A DNA stretch of 64,000 nucleotides from assembly GCF_902859705.1 (NCBI RefSeq), contig NZ_CADIJO010000016.1, positions 62,001-126,000 on the forward strand. The letters run 5' to 3'. The notes beneath the pieces are model-generated. The model saw only the letters and a list, made by a program, of their open reading frames with translations. It did not search any database and was not told where the DNA came from. The stretch's first letter is position 1; every line of letters starts with the position of its first letter. Made by a program: the position numbers and the translations under genes. Below are positions 43,829 to 53,648 of this stretch, one piece after another. Source of the DNA: Achromobacter deleyi (GTDB lineage Bacteria > Pseudomonadota > Gammaproteobacteria > Burkholderiales > Burkholderiaceae_B).

Positions 43829-44632
43829 TCAGTCGACGTCGATCGTGCGTTCCTGGCGCAGGCGCTGCACGGCGTCCAGTCCGTAGTGCGCATAGACCAG
43901 CGCCGAAAACACCGGCAGGATGATCCAGGCGGGCGGCAGCAGGTTCAGAAGCGAGCAGATCAGGCCGATGACCCAGAAGCCGCCATTGTTGCGCTTGAGG
44001 ATGATCTTGCGTTCGGCGGGACTGGCGTGTTCAACGATGGCGTCCAGGCGCATCATGCGCGAGAACGCAAAGGCCCACCAGAACACCGACAGCACCACGG
44101 CCATGGGCGGCACGAGCCACAGGGGCAAGGTGAGCAGCCAGCCGGCGGCGAACGCCGCCGACACCCAGACCGCGTTCCAGACGCTGACGGCAGTGGAAAA
44201 CTTGCCCTGCCGCCCCAGGCCGGCGTATTCGCGCTGGCCGACATGGCGCAATACCAGCGGCATGACGAATACGGCCGCGATGGCCAGGCCCAGGATGCCG
44301 GACACCGGCAGCAGGATGGCGGCCGCGATCACCGGGATCAGGTAGATCTTGAGCGAAAACAGCCCCATCGCCACGAGCCATTCGTCGGTGCGGTTGACGA
44401 AGTCCCAGTGCGAAGCCTCGACACGCAACCAGTCGGTCAGGGGCGTCCAGAACAGCCAGAGCAAGAGGAAGGCGCCGACCAGCGCAATCAGGAAAGGCAG
44501 CAGCACCGCGAACAGCATCGACGGGTGGCATTGCGAAACCAGCGCGCGCTTGAAGGCTTGCGCCACGCTGCCCGCGGGCCCGGAAAAACGGCCGGCGCCG
44601 GGGGCTTGGGGATCAGTGCGCAAGGCGGTCAT
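43829..44632 (-). CDS. EI24 domain membrane protein
   Basis: A 267-residue inner-membrane protein of the EI24/CysZ-like group, with about five to six membrane segments: MLFAVLLPFLIALVGAFLLL, LKIYLIPVIAAAILLPVSGI, AVWVSAAFAAGWLLTLPLWL and VIGLICSLLNLLPPAWIILP. The family includes the sulfate permease CysZ; the cargo is unknown here. It is divergent from a thioredoxin-like gene. Confidence 0.88.
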   Translation of the reverse strand: MTALRTDPQAPGAGRFSGPAGSVAQAFKRALVSQCHPSMLFAVLLPFLIALVGAFLLLWLFWTPLTDWLRVEASHWDFVNRTDEWLVAMGLFSLKIYLIPVIAAAILLPVSGILGLAIAAVFVMPLVLRHVGQREYAGLGRQGKFSTAVSVWNAVWVSAAFAAGWLLTLPLWLVPPMAVVLSVFWWAFAFSRMMRLDAIVEHASPAERKIILKRNNGGFWVIGLICSLLNLLPPAWIILPVFSALVYAHYGLDAVQRLRQERTIDVD

Positions 44633-44695
44633 GGCATGGCAAATATAAGGTGGGCATCCCGGGTATGATAGTCAAACACGCTTGCCTTCGCTCGT

Positions 44696-45079
44696 ATGAC
44701 ACTCCTGGTACCTGGTTCCGATCTGACCGCCCTGCGCGCCCAACTGGCGGCCTCGCCGCAGTCGTGGCTGATTGCCTGTTTCTGCGCCGCCTGGTGCGAT
44801 ACCTGCGGCGAATACCGGCCCAAGCTGCGCACGCTTTCCGGCACCCTGCGCCAGCATGTATTCGCCTGGATCGACATCGAAGACCATGCCGAATTGCTGG
44901 GCGAAGTCGACGTCGAAAATTTCCCTACCCTGATGGTCCAGATCCAGGGGCGCGTGGTGTTTTATGGCCCCATGCTGCCGCATATCGGCCACCTGGAGCG
45001 CCTGCTGGAAAGCCTGAACGAAGACAGCCCGGCAGTGACATCGGACCTGCCCGACCTGCCCCGGCTGCTCGCGGCCTGA
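44696..45079 (+). CDS. Thioredoxin-family protein
   Basis: A 127-residue thioredoxin-fold protein with the active-site motif AAWCDTCGEYRP (Cys-Asp-Thr-Cys) in place of CGPC and the cis-Pro region VENFPTLMVQ. There is no signal peptide, so it is cytosolic. The function is probably dithiol reduction or thiol monitoring. It is divergent from EI24 across 63 bases. Confidence 0.9.
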   Translation: MTLLVPGSDLTALRAQLAASPQSWLIACFCAAWCDTCGEYRPKLRTLSGTLRQHVFAWIDIEDHAELLGEVDVENFPTLMVQIQGRVVFYGPMLPHIGHLERLLESLNEDSPAVTSDLPDLPRLLAA

Positions 45080-45105
45080 TTCATCAGCGAACGACCTGCA
45101 AACAA

Positions 45106-45128
45106 AAAGCGCCCGGCCAGGGCGCTTT
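45106..45128 (+). terminator. Intrinsic terminator after the thioredoxin-like gene
   Basis: AAAGCGCCC-GGCCA-GGGCGCTTT followed by CTCTTT; usable for the converging rhlE as well. Confidence 0.8.
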
Positions 45129-45171
45129 CTCTTTGGGGCATCGGGCGCATACCGCATGCGCCCTGCTCACT

Positions 45172-46668
45172 TCACTTTCGGCTACCGCCCAGCAACACGG
45201 CGATCTGGCGCTTGGGCGCGGACGAATTGCCATTTTGGCGCGGGGCCTGCTCTTGTTCCGGGGCCGGCGCGGCCGAGGGTTCGTAGGGCTTGAGGAAGAA
45301 ATCGTCCACCGGCTGGCGCGACGAATTGGAACCGTAGCCCCCACCCGAACGGCGGTCGGACGAACGGCCACGCTCGCGGCCGCCTTCGCGGCTCTCGCGA
45401 CCCTCACCACGACCTTCACGCGAGGAAGAACCGCGCTCGCGATCTTCACCGCGGCCATGGCTGCGGGCCACCAGATCGGCCGGCACGTCCAGCGTGCCGC
45501 GCGGCACTTCGCGCTTGATCAGCTTTTCGATGTCGAGCAGGAAACGCTCTTCGTCGGGCGTGAACAGGGCAATGGCTTCGCCCGAGGCGCCCGCGCGGCC
45601 GGTACGGCCGATGCGGTGCACGTAGTCTTCGGCGTTGTACGGCAGGTCGTAGTTGATGACGCAAGGCACGCCGGCCACATCCAGGCCGCGAGCGGCCACG
45701 TCGGTGGCGACCAGGACTTCGAGTTCGCCGGCCTTGAAGGCTTCCAGCGCCTTCATGCGGTCGGCCTGGGTCTTGTCGCCGTGGATGGATTCGGCCTTGA
45801 CGCCGTCGCGTTCGAGTTCGCGGGCCAGGCGCGCCGTGCCGATCTTGGTGTTCGAGAACACGATGACCTGCTTCAGGCCGCGCGACTTCACCAGGTGCAC
45901 CACCGCGGCGCGCTTCTTGTCGCCCGCCATCTTGTAGGCGATCTGCGTGATGGTGGTGGCCGTGGCGTTGCGCGCCGCGACTTCGATTTCAACGGGGTGG
46001 TTCAGGTACGAACGGCCGAGCTTGCGGATTTCGTTGCTGAACGTGGCCGAGAACAACAGGCCTTGGCGCTGCGCGGGCAGCAGGCGGATGATGCGTTCCA
46101 GGTCGGGCAGGAAGCCCATGTCGAGCATGCGGTCGGCTTCGTCCAGCACCAGGATGCCGACCTGGCTGAGGTTCACATTCTTCTGTTCGACGTGATCGAG
46201 CAGGCGGCCCGGCGTGGCGACCAGCACTTCGCAACCGCGGCGCAGCGCTTCTTTTTGCGGACCGATGTCGACACCGCCGAACACCACGGCCGAGCGCAGG
46301 GGCGTCTGCTTGCTGTAGCGCTTGACGCTTTCGTAGACCTGGTCCGCCAATTCGCGCGTGGGCGTGAGGATCAGTGCGCGCACCGGGTGCCGCGCGGGCG
46401 AGGCGCTGGTGTTGGCCAGCGGCATCAGGCGATGCAGGATGGGCAACGTGAACGCGGCGGTCTTGCCGGTGCCGGTCTGGGCGGCGCCCATGACGTCGCG
46501 CCCTTCGACCACGACGGGAATGGCTTGCGCCTGGATCGGGGTGGGCGTGGTGTAGCCGGTTTCGGCGATGGATTGCAACAGCAGGGGATGCAGCCCGAAG
46601 TCGGAGAACGTGGGCGTAGGCGCGGGCGCTGCGGCGGTGGGTGCTGCGGATTGAGTGGATTCAGTCAT
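45172..46668 (-). CDS. rhlE: DEAD-box RNA helicase, RhlE type
   Basis: ATP-dependent RNA helicase for ribosome and RNA remodelling. It has 498 residues: Q motif TTPTPIQAQAIP, Walker A AAQTGTGKT, PTRELADQVY, VLDEADRMLDMGF, SAT motif, then VLVATDVAARGLD and HRIGRTGRAGASG. The C-terminal tail is Arg/Gly/Ser-rich (about residues 395-450), as in RhlE proteins, and binds RNA. ATG 46668 begins MTESTQSAAPTAAAP. The 381 bases upstream hold no gene. Confidence 0.94.
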   Translation of the reverse strand: MTESTQSAAPTAAAPAPTPTFSDFGLHPLLLQSIAETGYTTPTPIQAQAIPVVVEGRDVMGAAQTGTGKTAAFTLPILHRLMPLANTSASPARHPVRALILTPTRELADQVYESVKRYSKQTPLRSAVVFGGVDIGPQKEALRRGCEVLVATPGRLLDHVEQKNVNLSQVGILVLDEADRMLDMGFLPDLERIIRLLPAQRQGLLFSATFSNEIRKLGRSYLNHPVEIEVAARNATATTITQIAYKMAGDKKRAAVVHLVKSRGLKQVIVFSNTKIGTARLARELERDGVKAESIHGDKTQADRMKALEAFKAGELEVLVATDVAARGLDVAGVPCVINYDLPYNAEDYVHRIGRTGRAGASGEAIALFTPDEERFLLDIEKLIKREVPRGTLDVPADLVARSHGRGEDRERGSSSREGRGEGRESREGGRERGRSSDRRSGGGYGSNSSRQPVDDFFLKPYEPSAAPAPEQEQAPRQNGNSSAPKRQIAVLLGGSRK

Positions 46669-47049
46669 CAGGGTTTGGCAGATACCGGGACCAGTGAAAA
46701 AGAACAAAACGAGAGTGCTGCGAGCACTGCACATGCATACGCATCAGGACAACCGGAACGCGCGCCACGCTCGCGCGGCCACGTGCAAACCACCCTGACG
46801 CGCGGGCGCGTCGCGGGCAATCTGCACCCTGCCTTGCAGGCCAGGTGGCGCATTCTGGTTTCGATACTTATGAGGGGCAGTACCAGGCCCGGATTGCTGT
46901 GGATAAGTTGATTTTAGCGCAGCCGGCCTACCACACGCGCAAGCGCGTGTCAGGAAGGCCCCGCGAATGCCCCGCCAGCCCGCCCAGGCAGCCCTGGCGC
47001 GCGTCACATGTGTCCAGCAGGTGGACACACCCTGTGCAATCGGCGGCCG
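46669..47049. other. 381-bp intergenic region upstream of rhlE
   Basis: There is no gene that I can support. It must contain the rhlE promoter and untranslated leader. No terminator of azlD is obvious. Confidence 0.5.
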
Positions 47050-47385
47050 TCAGCCCGCCAGCCAGCGCAGCCCCCACAGGACCACCATGCCGACGACGAT
47101 GACCAGCACCGCGCTGCGGGTGCGCAGGAACACCAGGATGGCCACGATGCCGGCCACCAGCTTGTAGTCGAAAATCGGACCTAGCCCGGCCTTCCAGGGC
47201 AGCAGGTCCGGCACCACGATGGCGGTCAGCGCGGCGGCCGGCGCATAGCGCAGGGCCCGGCGCACACCGTCGGGCAAAGGAATGTAGTCGCCAAACAGCA
47301 TGAAGCCGGCGCGCGTCAGCACGCTGCACAGCGCCAGCAGCAGAATGGCGGAATAGACGTAGATCTCGGACGGCCAGAGGGTCAT
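47050..47385 (-). CDS. azlD: Branched-chain amino acid exporter, small subunit
   Basis: An inner-membrane protein of 111 residues with about four segments, AzlD type: SAILLLALCSVLTRAGFMLF, VRRALRYAPAAALTAIVVPD, LVAGIVAILVFLRTRSAVLV. It works with AzlC to export branched-chain amino acids. The ATG overlaps the azlC stop (ATGA). The pair lies beside the divergent ilvE, which fits. Confidence 0.93.
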   Translation of the reverse strand: MTLWPSEIYVYSAILLLALCSVLTRAGFMLFGDYIPLPDGVRRALRYAPAAALTAIVVPDLLPWKAGLGPIFDYKLVAGIVAILVFLRTRSAVLVIVVGMVVLWGLRWLAG

Positions 47386-48131
47386 GCGCGCGCCTTGAAG
47401 AAGCGTTCGGCCCACATGCCGGCCACGACGCCGGCAATGACCGCCGCCGCCAGACCCAGGCGCAGCGGCAGCACCTGGCCGGTCCAGGCAACCACGCCGG
47501 CCGCCAGCATCGAGACCAGCATGGGCTTGGAATTGGCCAGCGGCACCGTGATGGCCAACAGGGCCAGCACCGCCGCGAAGTCCAGCGACCAGCCGGCCGG
47601 CACCATGGTGCCCAGGTAGATGCCGACAATGGACGAAGACTGCCAGACGAGCCAGCCGGGGGCGATGGCGCCGATGAAATACCAGAGCTGCTCACGGGTG
47701 CCGCGCTCGGCCGCATCACCAAAACGGGGCATGAACAGCACGAAACCCATGTCCGTGGTGAAGTACCCCAACCCCAGACGCTTGGGCCAGGACAGGTGGC
47801 GGAAATAGGGTTGCAACGCCGCGCCGAAGATCAGGAAGCGCAGGTTCACCACGCAGCCCGCGGCGAAGATCAGCCAGAGCGGCGCGCCGGTGGCGATCAG
47901 GGGCAGGGACGTGAGCTGGGCCGAGCCGGCGTACAGCAGCAGGGTCATGGCCAGCGCCATGGACTCGGTGAGGCCGGACTTGACCATGGCCACGCCGGTC
48001 ACCAGGCCCCAGGTCGCGGTGGCGATCAGGGCCGGCACGATGGCGTGCACCCCGGCCCGGAACGCGGCGACGCGCTCCTGGCGGACCACCCGCGGGTCTT
48101 CGGTTTCGGGAAACGCGGACTCAGAGGACAA
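47382..48131 (-). CDS. azlC: Branched-chain amino acid exporter, large subunit
   Basis: Inner-membrane AzlC/BrnF-type permease, 249 residues from a TTG start at 48131, with AGGGG 8 bases before it. I see no in-frame ATG nearby. Family features are FRAGVHAIVPALIATATWGL, GSAQLTSLPLIATGAPLWLI, NLRFLIFGAALQPYF and TDMGFVLFMPRFGD. It is divergent from ilvE. Confidence 0.92.
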   Translation of the reverse strand: MSSESAFPETEDPRVVRQERVAAFRAGVHAIVPALIATATWGLVTGVAMVKSGLTESMALAMTLLLYAGSAQLTSLPLIATGAPLWLIFAAGCVVNLRFLIFGAALQPYFRHLSWPKRLGLGYFTTDMGFVLFMPRFGDAAERGTREQLWYFIGAIAPGWLVWQSSSIVGIYLGTMVPAGWSLDFAAVLALLAITVPLANSKPMLVSMLAAGVVAWTGQVLPLRLGLAAAVIAGVVAGMWAERFFKARA

Positions 48132-48314
48132 CGGCAGGCCCCTGGGTATTCGGACAGGACGACATGGGAACTCTATGGAAGGAAACTCACGACAACCTGC
48201 TCGCCCGCCGGGGCCGCGGCGGCCCGAAGGCACCACGCCGGTGCGCGAATAGGGGCCTATTGTAACCTCGCCGCTTGATACAATACGGCCCTCACATTGA
48301 GAGGGGAGCAGACC

Positions 48315-49235
48315 ATGTCGATGGCTGACCGCGATGGCTTCATCTGGTATGACGGCAAACTCGTGCCCTGGCGCGACGCGACCACGCACGTCCTGACACA
48401 CTCCCTGCACTACGGCCTGTCGGTCTTCGAAGGCGTGCGCGCCTACCATGCCGAGATCGGCACGGCGATCTTCCGCCTTGAAGACCACACCAACCGGCTC
48501 TTCAATTCGGCGCACATCTACCAGATCCCGATGCCCTTCGATCGCGACACGATCAACGAAGCCCAGCGGATGGTGGTGCGCGAAAACAAGCTCGAATCCG
48601 CCTACCTGCGTCCGCTGGTGTTCTACGGCCCCGAAAAAATGGGCGTGTCGCCCAAGGGTGCCAAGGTGCACGTGGCGATCGCCGCCTGGCCCTGGGGCGC
48701 CTACCTGGGCGAAGAAGCGCTGTCTCAGGGCATCCGGGTCAAGGTGTCGTCGTTCGCCCGCCAGCACGTCAACGTGACGATGCCGCGCGCCAAGGTGGCC
48801 ACCACCTACGCCAACTCGATCCTCGCCAACACCGAAGCCCTGCAGGACGGCTACGACGAAGCCCTGCTGCTGGACACCGAAGGCTTCGTGGCCGAAGGCT
48901 CCGGCGAGAACCTGTTCATCGTCAAGGACGGCGTGCTCTGCGAGCCCGAGATCGCCTCGGCCCTGACCGGCATCACCCGCTCGACCATCCACGCGCTGGC
49001 CGCCGACTTCGGCTTGCGCATTGTTACCAAACGCCTGACCCGCGACGACGTCTACATTGCCGACGAAGCGTTCTTCACCGGCACCGCTGCCGAAGTCACG
49101 CCGATCCGCGAGGTCGACAACCGCCAGATCGGCTCGGGCCGGCGCGGTCCCATCACCGAGAAGCTCCAGAAAGCGTTTTTTGACATGGTGAATGGCCGCA
49201 ACCCGAAGTACCATCACTGGCTGAGCAAAGTCTGA
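48315..49235 (+). CDS. ilvE: Branched-chain amino acid aminotransferase
   Basis: PLP-dependent class IV aminotransferase for the last step of Leu, Ile and Val synthesis. It has 306 residues: LTHSLHYGLSVFEGVRAYHA, LRPLVFYGPEKMGVSPKGAK, the PLP-lysine region TMPRAKVATTYANSILANTE and AEGSGENLFIVKDGVLCEP. GAGGGGAG lies before ATG 48315. A small zinc-ribbon gene follows 77 bases downstream. Confidence 0.96.
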   Translation: MSMADRDGFIWYDGKLVPWRDATTHVLTHSLHYGLSVFEGVRAYHAEIGTAIFRLEDHTNRLFNSAHIYQIPMPFDRDTINEAQRMVVRENKLESAYLRPLVFYGPEKMGVSPKGAKVHVAIAAWPWGAYLGEEALSQGIRVKVSSFARQHVNVTMPRAKVATTYANSILANTEALQDGYDEALLLDTEGFVAEGSGENLFIVKDGVLCEPEIASALTGITRSTIHALAADFGLRIVTKRLTRDDVYIADEAFFTGTAAEVTPIREVDNRQIGSGRRGPITEKLQKAFFDMVNGRNPKYHHWLSKV

Positions 49236-49312
49236 TTCGCGCCGCCCTGCCCGCCAGGGCGGCATTACTGCCCCAACCTACCGATCACCGGTATTTTTAT
49301 TCAGGAAATTCC

Positions 49313-49531
49313 ATGACCGCTGCTGCCCCGGCCGCCGTCCCGCACCCCCACGAAGTCATCGAAGTCGGCGCCGAAGACCTGCCCGTCTTCTGTCCGGGTC
49401 CCAAGGCCCCGCTGTGGAGCATGCACCCGCGCGTCTTCCTGGACGTCGCTCGCAACGGCTCGGCGCGCTGTGCCTACTGTGGCGCGGAATACCGGCTCAA
49501 GCCCGGCACCGTGCTGCACGGCCACCACTGA
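49313..49531 (+). CDS. Zinc-finger (CHCC-type) small protein
   Basis: A 72-residue protein with PVFCPGPKAPLWSMHPRVFL and RCAYCGAEYRLKPGTVLHGH: Cys, His and CxxC give the CHCC zinc site of the NDUFS6-like family. It is often found after ilvE in betaproteobacteria. Function unknown, probably binding RNA, protein or zinc. AGGAA precedes the ATG. Confidence 0.92.
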   Translation: MTAAAPAAVPHPHEVIEVGAEDLPVFCPGPKAPLWSMHPRVFLDVARNGSARCAYCGAEYRLKPGTVLHGHH

Positions 49532-49566
49532 GCCTTCGCCGCAACCGCCAAACCATTCCCGCCATC

Positions 49567-49989
49567 ATGTTCGCCACGCCCGAAGAAGCAGAACACGCGT
49601 TCTACGAAGCCCTTGAGCAGGGGGACTCCGTCCGCCTGATGCAAGTGTGGGCGGACGACGAGGAAGTCGTCTGCATCCACCCGGGGGGCCTGCGCATCGT
49701 GGGTCACTCGGCGGTGCACGAGTCCTGGCAGCATGTGCTGGCCAATGGCCCCCTGCACATCCGCCCGCTGCGCCCGCTGGTCATGCTGAGCATGATGTGC
49801 GCGGTGCACGTGCTGGTCGAGCAGGTCGCCGTGCGCACGCGGGAAGGCACGCAGTTCGCCAACTGCTACGCCACCAACATCTACCACAAGGGTCCCACCG
49901 GATGGCGCATGGTCATGCACCATGCCTCGTCGGCGCCCACGGAAGCCGGGGTGCTCGATTTGCACGACGTACCCGACATGCTGCACTGA
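49567..49989 (+). CDS. SnoaL/NTF2-like protein
   Basis: A 140-residue soluble protein, SnoaL-like_3 type: EEAEHAFYEALEQGDSVRLM, QVWADDEEVVCIHPGGLRIV and the strand NIYHKGPTGWRMVMHHASSA. The role is unknown. It lies between the zinc-finger gene and the alpha/beta hydrolase, all on the plus strand, so the group may form an operon with ilvE. Confidence 0.9.
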   Translation: MFATPEEAEHAFYEALEQGDSVRLMQVWADDEEVVCIHPGGLRIVGHSAVHESWQHVLANGPLHIRPLRPLVMLSMMCAVHVLVEQVAVRTREGTQFANCYATNIYHKGPTGWRMVMHHASSAPTEAGVLDLHDVPDMLH

Positions 49990-49994
49990 GGCGG

Positions 49995-51104
49995 GTGGAT
50001 TTGTTGGCTGCTGCTCGTTTCGATTCAACGCCCTGCCCTGTTCCCTCCTGGCTGCCCGGAGGCGATGCCCAGACGGTCTACGCCGCGCTGTTCGCGCAGT
50101 ACCACCGTATTGCCTTCGTGCGCGACCGCGTTGAAACGCCCGACACCGATTTCGTCGATTTCGACTGGACCGGCCCCGGCCTGTTCCCGCACAAGGCCGC
50201 CGATGGCGCGCCGGTCAGCGGCCAGTTGCCCGTGGCCAACGGCAAGACCGCCGCTGCCCGCTGGATGACCGACGCCGACTGGAAATCCCTGCCGCAAACG
50301 GCCGACACCCCGGCCCTGCTGCTGTTCCACGGTTTGGAAGGCGGCAGCAACAGCCGCTACGCGCAGTCCATCGCGCATCACTTTCGCGCACGCGGCTGGA
50401 TTGTCGTCATCGCGCACTTTCGCGGCTGCTCCGGCGTGCCCAACCGGCTGGCGCGGGCCTATTACTCCGGCGACTCCGCCGAAGTCGGCTTCCTGCTCAA
50501 GACGGTGCGCGACCGCATTCCGCACGCGCGCTGGCACGCCGTGGGCGTGTCGCTGGGCGGCAATGCGCTGCTGAAATACCTGGGTGAGCACCACGAAGAC
50601 ACCGCCTGGCTGACCGCCTGCGCGGGGGTTTCGGTGCCGCTGGATCTGGTGGCCTGCGGCAAGACGCTGTCCACCGGGTTCTTCAACCGCAAGGTGTACA
50701 CGGGCCATTTCCTCAAGACGCTCAAGCACAAGGTGCTGGAAAAGGCCCACCGCTACCCTGGCGCCATCGACGTCATGCGCATTGCCCATGCGCGCGACCT
50801 GCGTGATTTCGATGACGCCTACACCGCGCCGATGCACGGGTTCCGCAATGCACTGGATTATTGGACGCGCGCGTCCAGCAAGCCGTGGCTGCCGCAGATT
50901 TCCGTGCCGACGCTGGTGCTCAATGCGCTGAACGATCCGTTCATTCCGGCCAGCGCCCTGCCCAAGCCGGACGAATGCTCGTCCAGCATCCTGCTGCACC
51001 AGCCCACCGATGGCGGCCATGCCGGCTTTCCGACGGGCGCGTTCCCCGCGCACCTGGGCTGGCTGCCGCAGCGGCTGGGCCGCTTCTTCGAGACCGGGCT
51101 GTAA
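49995..51104 (+). CDS. YheT-family alpha/beta hydrolase
   Basis: A soluble hydrolase of about 370 residues: PSWLPGGDAQTVYAALFAQY, then LLLFHGLEGGSNSRYAQSIA (oxyanion region), VIAHFRGCSGVPNRLARAYY, and the nucleophile elbow VGVSLGGNALLKYLGEH with Ser in GVSLGG. The acid and His are in NDPFIPA and GGHAGF. The start is uncertain: GTG at 49995 or TTG at 50001/50004, as there is no ATG. It overlaps nothing and follows the SnoaL-like gene by 5 bases. Confidence 0.9.
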   Translation: MDLLAAARFDSTPCPVPSWLPGGDAQTVYAALFAQYHRIAFVRDRVETPDTDFVDFDWTGPGLFPHKAADGAPVSGQLPVANGKTAAARWMTDADWKSLPQTADTPALLLFHGLEGGSNSRYAQSIAHHFRARGWIVVIAHFRGCSGVPNRLARAYYSGDSAEVGFLLKTVRDRIPHARWHAVGVSLGGNALLKYLGEHHEDTAWLTACAGVSVPLDLVACGKTLSTGFFNRKVYTGHFLKTLKHKVLEKAHRYPGAIDVMRIAHARDLRDFDDAYTAPMHGFRNALDYWTRASSKPWLPQISVPTLVLNALNDPFIPASALPKPDECSSSILLHQPTDGGHAGFPTGAFPAHLGWLPQRLGRFFETGL

Positions 51105-51145
51105 GGCCACAGGCGCTGGCGCCATGCCGGCGCCGTGCGCCCCGA

Positions 51146-52669
51146 TCAACCCGACTTGAAACGTTCCAGCAGCTGGCGTTCTTCAGCCAGCTTGTCTTTC
51201 ACTTCCTTGATCTGCACGTCGATCTGCGACTGCTCGTAGAAGTCGGTCGACATGCCGCGCGCCTGCTGCAGCTGCGACTCGGCCGCAGCGAACGCGCCGG
51301 TCATGACGTAGTAGCGGGCCAGGTCGCGGCGCGCCTGCACCGGCTTGCCGGTGCGCTCTTCGCTTTGCGCCAGCATCTGATAGAGGCTGGGTTCGTCAGA
51401 CCCCCACTGCTTGATCTTGGCGCGCAGGTACTCCTGCGCCTCGGCATGGCGGCCATTGCTTTGCAAAGCCGTGGCATAAGCCAGCCCCAGCGCCCGCTGC
51501 TCGGGCCAGCGCCGGATGGCGGCCTGGGCCAGGTCCTGGGCGCGCCGGTAATCCTTGCGGGCCAGGGCGATGTCGACGGCCAGCTTGGCCATCTGGGGCG
51601 AATCGCGGCCATCGGCCGAGGCCTGTCCCAGGAAGCGCTCGGCGTCGTCCAGACTGTTGCGCTGGAAGGCCTGCAACGACAGCCCGTAGTAGGCGGCCGA
51701 GCGGCGCACGCCGGACAGGGCCTGGGCCTCGTCCTGCAATTGCTGGGTCGCCGAGCGCAGGCTGACCGCGTCGCGCCCCTGTACAACGCGCATCTTGGCG
51801 CGCACGTACCAGAAGTCGTCGCTGTCGACATGGCGCGACGGCGGCAGCGAGCGCACGCGGTTCTGCACATCGGACATACGCTCGATGGACAGCGGGTGGG
51901 TGCTGGCCCACGAGCCGCCGCCCGCGCCTTCGTTCAGTCGCGAGGCGTTCATCAGGCGCGAGAACATCTGCGCCATGCCCTGGGCATCGAAGCCGGCCTT
52001 GGTCAGCATGGTGAAGCCCGCCCGGTCGGCCTCGCGTTCGGCATCGCGTGAAAAACCCAGCTGGCGGTTGATGGCCGCAGCCTGGCCGAAGGCGGCCACG
52101 CCCATGGCCAGGTTGCCCCCGCCGCCAGCCAGCGCGGCCAGCAGCGCGCCGGCCAGGCTGGCCAGCATGACCATGCTGTTCTGGTTCTGCTGCGTCATGC
52201 CGCGGGCGATGTGCCGCTGCACCACGTGGCCGATTTCGTGCGCCAGCACCGCCGCCAGTTCGGACTCGCTGCCCGAAGACACGATCAGCCCGGTATTGAC
52301 GCCGATGAAGCCGCCCGGCATGGCGAACGCGTTGATCTCGGGATCGCGCACGCCGAACATTTCGACGTCGGGCACCGCCCCCGGCGAAAAGGACGCCAGC
52401 TTGCGCCCCATGCTGGTGAGGTACTGACTGAGTTCGGGGTCGTCGATGTAGGTGGGATCGCGCCGGCCTTGCGACATGATGGCTTCGCCCAGGCTGCGCT
52501 CGAGCATGGGCGATAGATCCGCGGCGGACGCGGCGCCCATGGTGGGCAGGCCCACGGGCTGGGCCCAGGCGGCCACCGGCAAGGTGGGCGCGACCAGGGC
52601 GAGGCAGATTCCAGCGATCGCGCCCCGTTGCGCAATCGAGCAAATGGATGGCATTTTCCTGCGGTTCAT
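51146..52669 (-). CDS. BepA-type M48 metalloprotease/chaperone with TPR
   Basis: Periplasmic quality-control protease for outer-membrane proteins. It has 507 residues with a signal peptide (ICLALVAPTLPVAAWAQ), the zinc motif HEIGH at residues 144-148, DREADRAGFTMLTKAGFD and a C-terminal TPR-like region (RAQDLAQAAIRRWPEQRALG). It matches BepA/YfgC family members in length. It is divergent from galU across 57 bases. Confidence 0.94.
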   Translation of the reverse strand: MNRRKMPSICSIAQRGAIAGICLALVAPTLPVAAWAQPVGLPTMGAASAADLSPMLERSLGEAIMSQGRRDPTYIDDPELSQYLTSMGRKLASFSPGAVPDVEMFGVRDPEINAFAMPGGFIGVNTGLIVSSGSESELAAVLAHEIGHVVQRHIARGMTQQNQNSMVMLASLAGALLAALAGGGGNLAMGVAAFGQAAAINRQLGFSRDAEREADRAGFTMLTKAGFDAQGMAQMFSRLMNASRLNEGAGGGSWASTHPLSIERMSDVQNRVRSLPPSRHVDSDDFWYVRAKMRVVQGRDAVSLRSATQQLQDEAQALSGVRRSAAYYGLSLQAFQRNSLDDAERFLGQASADGRDSPQMAKLAVDIALARKDYRRAQDLAQAAIRRWPEQRALGLAYATALQSNGRHAEAQEYLRAKIKQWGSDEPSLYQMLAQSEERTGKPVQARRDLARYYVMTGAFAAAESQLQQARGMSTDFYEQSQIDVQIKEVKDKLAEERQLLERFKSG

Positions 52670-52726
52670 AAGCCTATGATAGCGATGCGCTTAAAATGTT
52701 TCATCGTTACCCCCTAAGAGGTTTCA

Positions 52727-53578
52727 ATGCGTCCCGTCCGTAAAGCCGTTTTCCCCGTCGCCGGCATGGGCACGCGTTTCCTGCCCGCCACCAAGGCGAT
52801 GCCCAAGGAAATGCTGCCCGTGGTCGACAAGCCGCTGATTCAATACGCCGTCGAAGAAGCCGTGGCTGCGGGCATTACAGACCTTATCTTCGTCACCGGG
52901 CGCAACAAACGCGCCATCGAAGACCATTTCGATTCCGCCCCCGAGCTCGAGTCCGACCTCGAAAGCAAAGGCAAGCACGAGCTTCTGGCCATGGTGCGGG
53001 GCATTCTACCTGCCCACGTCAATTGCCTCTATATCCGTCAATCAGCGCCACTGGGTCTGGGCCACGCCGTGCTGTCAGCCGCTCCCGCTGTCGGCGACGA
53101 GCCCTTCGCCGTGCTGCTGGCCGACGACCTGATCGATGCCGATACTCCCGCACTCAAACAACTGGTGGACGTCGCCATCGCCCAGAACGCCAGCGTGCTG
53201 GGCGTTCAGGACGTGCCGCGAATAGACACTCGCAAATACGGTATTGTCGCCACCAAGGAAAGCGACACGCGCGCCGACGGCCGCACCGAGCGTGTGACCC
53301 ACATCGTGGAAAAGCCCGACCCCGAGGCCGCGCCCTCGACGTTGGCGGTGGTGGGCCGCTACGTACTCGAAGCCGCCATCTTCGACCACCTGCGCTCGAC
53401 CAAGATGGGCGCCGGCAACGAAATCCAGCTGACCGACGGCATCGCCTCGATGATGCGCGAACGCGCCGTGTATGCGCACCGCTACGAAGGCACGCGCTAC
53501 GACTGCGGCAACAAAGCGGGCATGTTCCAGGCCACGGTGGCGCTGGGCCGCAAGTACCACGGCCTGCTGACGGATTGA
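52727..53578 (+). CDS. galU: UTP-glucose-1-phosphate uridylyltransferase
   Basis: Makes UDP-glucose for envelope polysaccharides. It has 283 residues: the nucleotide-binding motif [73 protein letters not shown] and [19 protein letters not shown]. The ribosome-binding site AAGAGG lies before ATG 52727. The gene is normal in length. Confidence 0.97.
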   Translation: MRPVRKAVFPVAGMGTRFLPATKAMPKEMLPVVDKPLIQYAVEEAVAAGITDLIFVTGRNKRAIEDHFDSAPELESDLESKGKHELLAMVRGILPAHVNCLYIRQSAPLGLGHAVLSAAPAVGDEPFAVLLADDLIDADTPALKQLVDVAIAQNASVLGVQDVPRIDTRKYGIVATKESDTRADGRTERVTHIVEKPDPEAAPSTLAVVGRYVLEAAIFDHLRSTKMGAGNEIQLTDGIASMMRERAVYAHRYEGTRYDCGNKAGMFQATVALGRKYHGLLTD

Positions 53579-53648
53579 TCCGGCTGCCGCGGCAAGCGCC
53601 GCGGCGCGATTTCCCGCAAAGACTTCTGGACAGCCCCGCGGCCAGGCT